Shown piece after piece: positions 22,319-22,431 of a stretch of DNA of 22,431 bases. The notes beneath the pieces are model-generated. The model was not told the origin of the DNA, did not search any database, and saw only the letters and a program-made list of their open reading frames with translations. The position numbers and the translations under genes are program-made. The stretch covers positions 1 to 22,431 of the forward strand of contig JAJAZI010000330.1 of assembly GCA_026785785.1 (NCBI GenBank), read 5' to 3'. Position 1 is the stretch's first letter. Every line of letters starts with the position of its first letter. The DNA is from Microbacteriaceae bacterium. GTDB lineage: Bacteria > Actinomycetota > Actinomycetes > Actinomycetales > Microbacteriaceae.

Positions 22319-22431
22319 GGGGTCACGCTTCCCTGAAGCTGTTCGAGGTGGCTGCCGAGCTCGCCGTCGACGGCCGGGTACTCGATAGTTGCCTGCGCGG
22401 GCTCGTCGGCCTGACCCTGCACGACGAGCGC
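22315..22431 (-). CDS. C-terminal end of an unidentified gene (truncated by the window)
   Basis: On the minus strand a frame is open from the window edge to TGA at 22317-22315, giving 38 residues that end in SHLEQLQGSVTP. The stop overlaps the ATG of the lipoprotein gene (ATGA), the same coupling seen throughout the window, which supports it as a real gene end. The piece contains IEYPAVDGELG but no domain I can name. A Ser/Thr kinase or other multi-domain protein is possible but cannot be shown from this fragment. Confidence 0.6.
   Translation of the reverse strand, partial: ALVVQGQADEPAQATIEYPAVDGELGSHLEQLQGSVTP

Overview
The window is high-GC DNA with dense, translationally coupled genes. 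The gene families, the codon style and the frequent GCATCC/GGATGC words suggest an actinobacterium, most likely of the family Microbacteriaceae; that assignment is inferred, since no rRNA or other marker gene is present. I see no tRNA, rRNA, CRISPR array, insertion sequence or phage gene.

Region 1 (1-10320, all +) is one operon-like block. It holds the C-terminal part of a fibronectin-type-III surface protein, a MoxR-type AAA+ ATPase, a DUF58 protein, a membrane transglutaminase-like protein that has lost its catalytic Cys and His, a double zinc-ribbon FHA protein, and an FtsK/SpoIIIE (EssC/EccC-like) ATPase with two P-loop modules. The middle genes overlap by 4 nt. The set looks like an envelope or export machine related in part to type VII secretion, but there is no WXG100 substrate, kinase or phosphatase in the window. 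The ATPase gene carries two in-frame tandem repeats of 18-nt units. This is the most interesting part of the window.

Region 2 (10321-10870) is a roughly 550-nt non-coding stretch with palindromes, followed by an AT-richer promoter-like zone holding two overlapping inverted repeats.

Region 3 (10871-16430, +) is a polyamine-type ABC transporter operon: binding lipoprotein, ATPase and two permeases. It ends in a class-III PLP aminotransferase. Every junction overlaps by 1-4 nt or is 1 nt apart.

Region 4 (16638-18997, -) converges on it. It holds 4-aminobutyrate aminotransferase (gabT) overlapping an asparaginase-II family gene by 4 nt. Together regions 3 and 4 suggest uptake of putrescine/spermidine or related amines and catabolism through GABA, with amide nitrogen release. 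The dehydrogenase that would finish the pathway is not here.

Region 5 (19035-22431) holds an OsmC-family protein divergent from gabT, an FKBP-type prolyl isomerase lipoprotein, dxr (MEP isoprenoid pathway), and, convergent with dxr, a small lipoprotein with a charged repeat tail preceded by the last 38 codons of an unidentified gene. Short tandem repeats flank dxr on its upstream side, and a GC-rich hairpin follows the FKBP gene.
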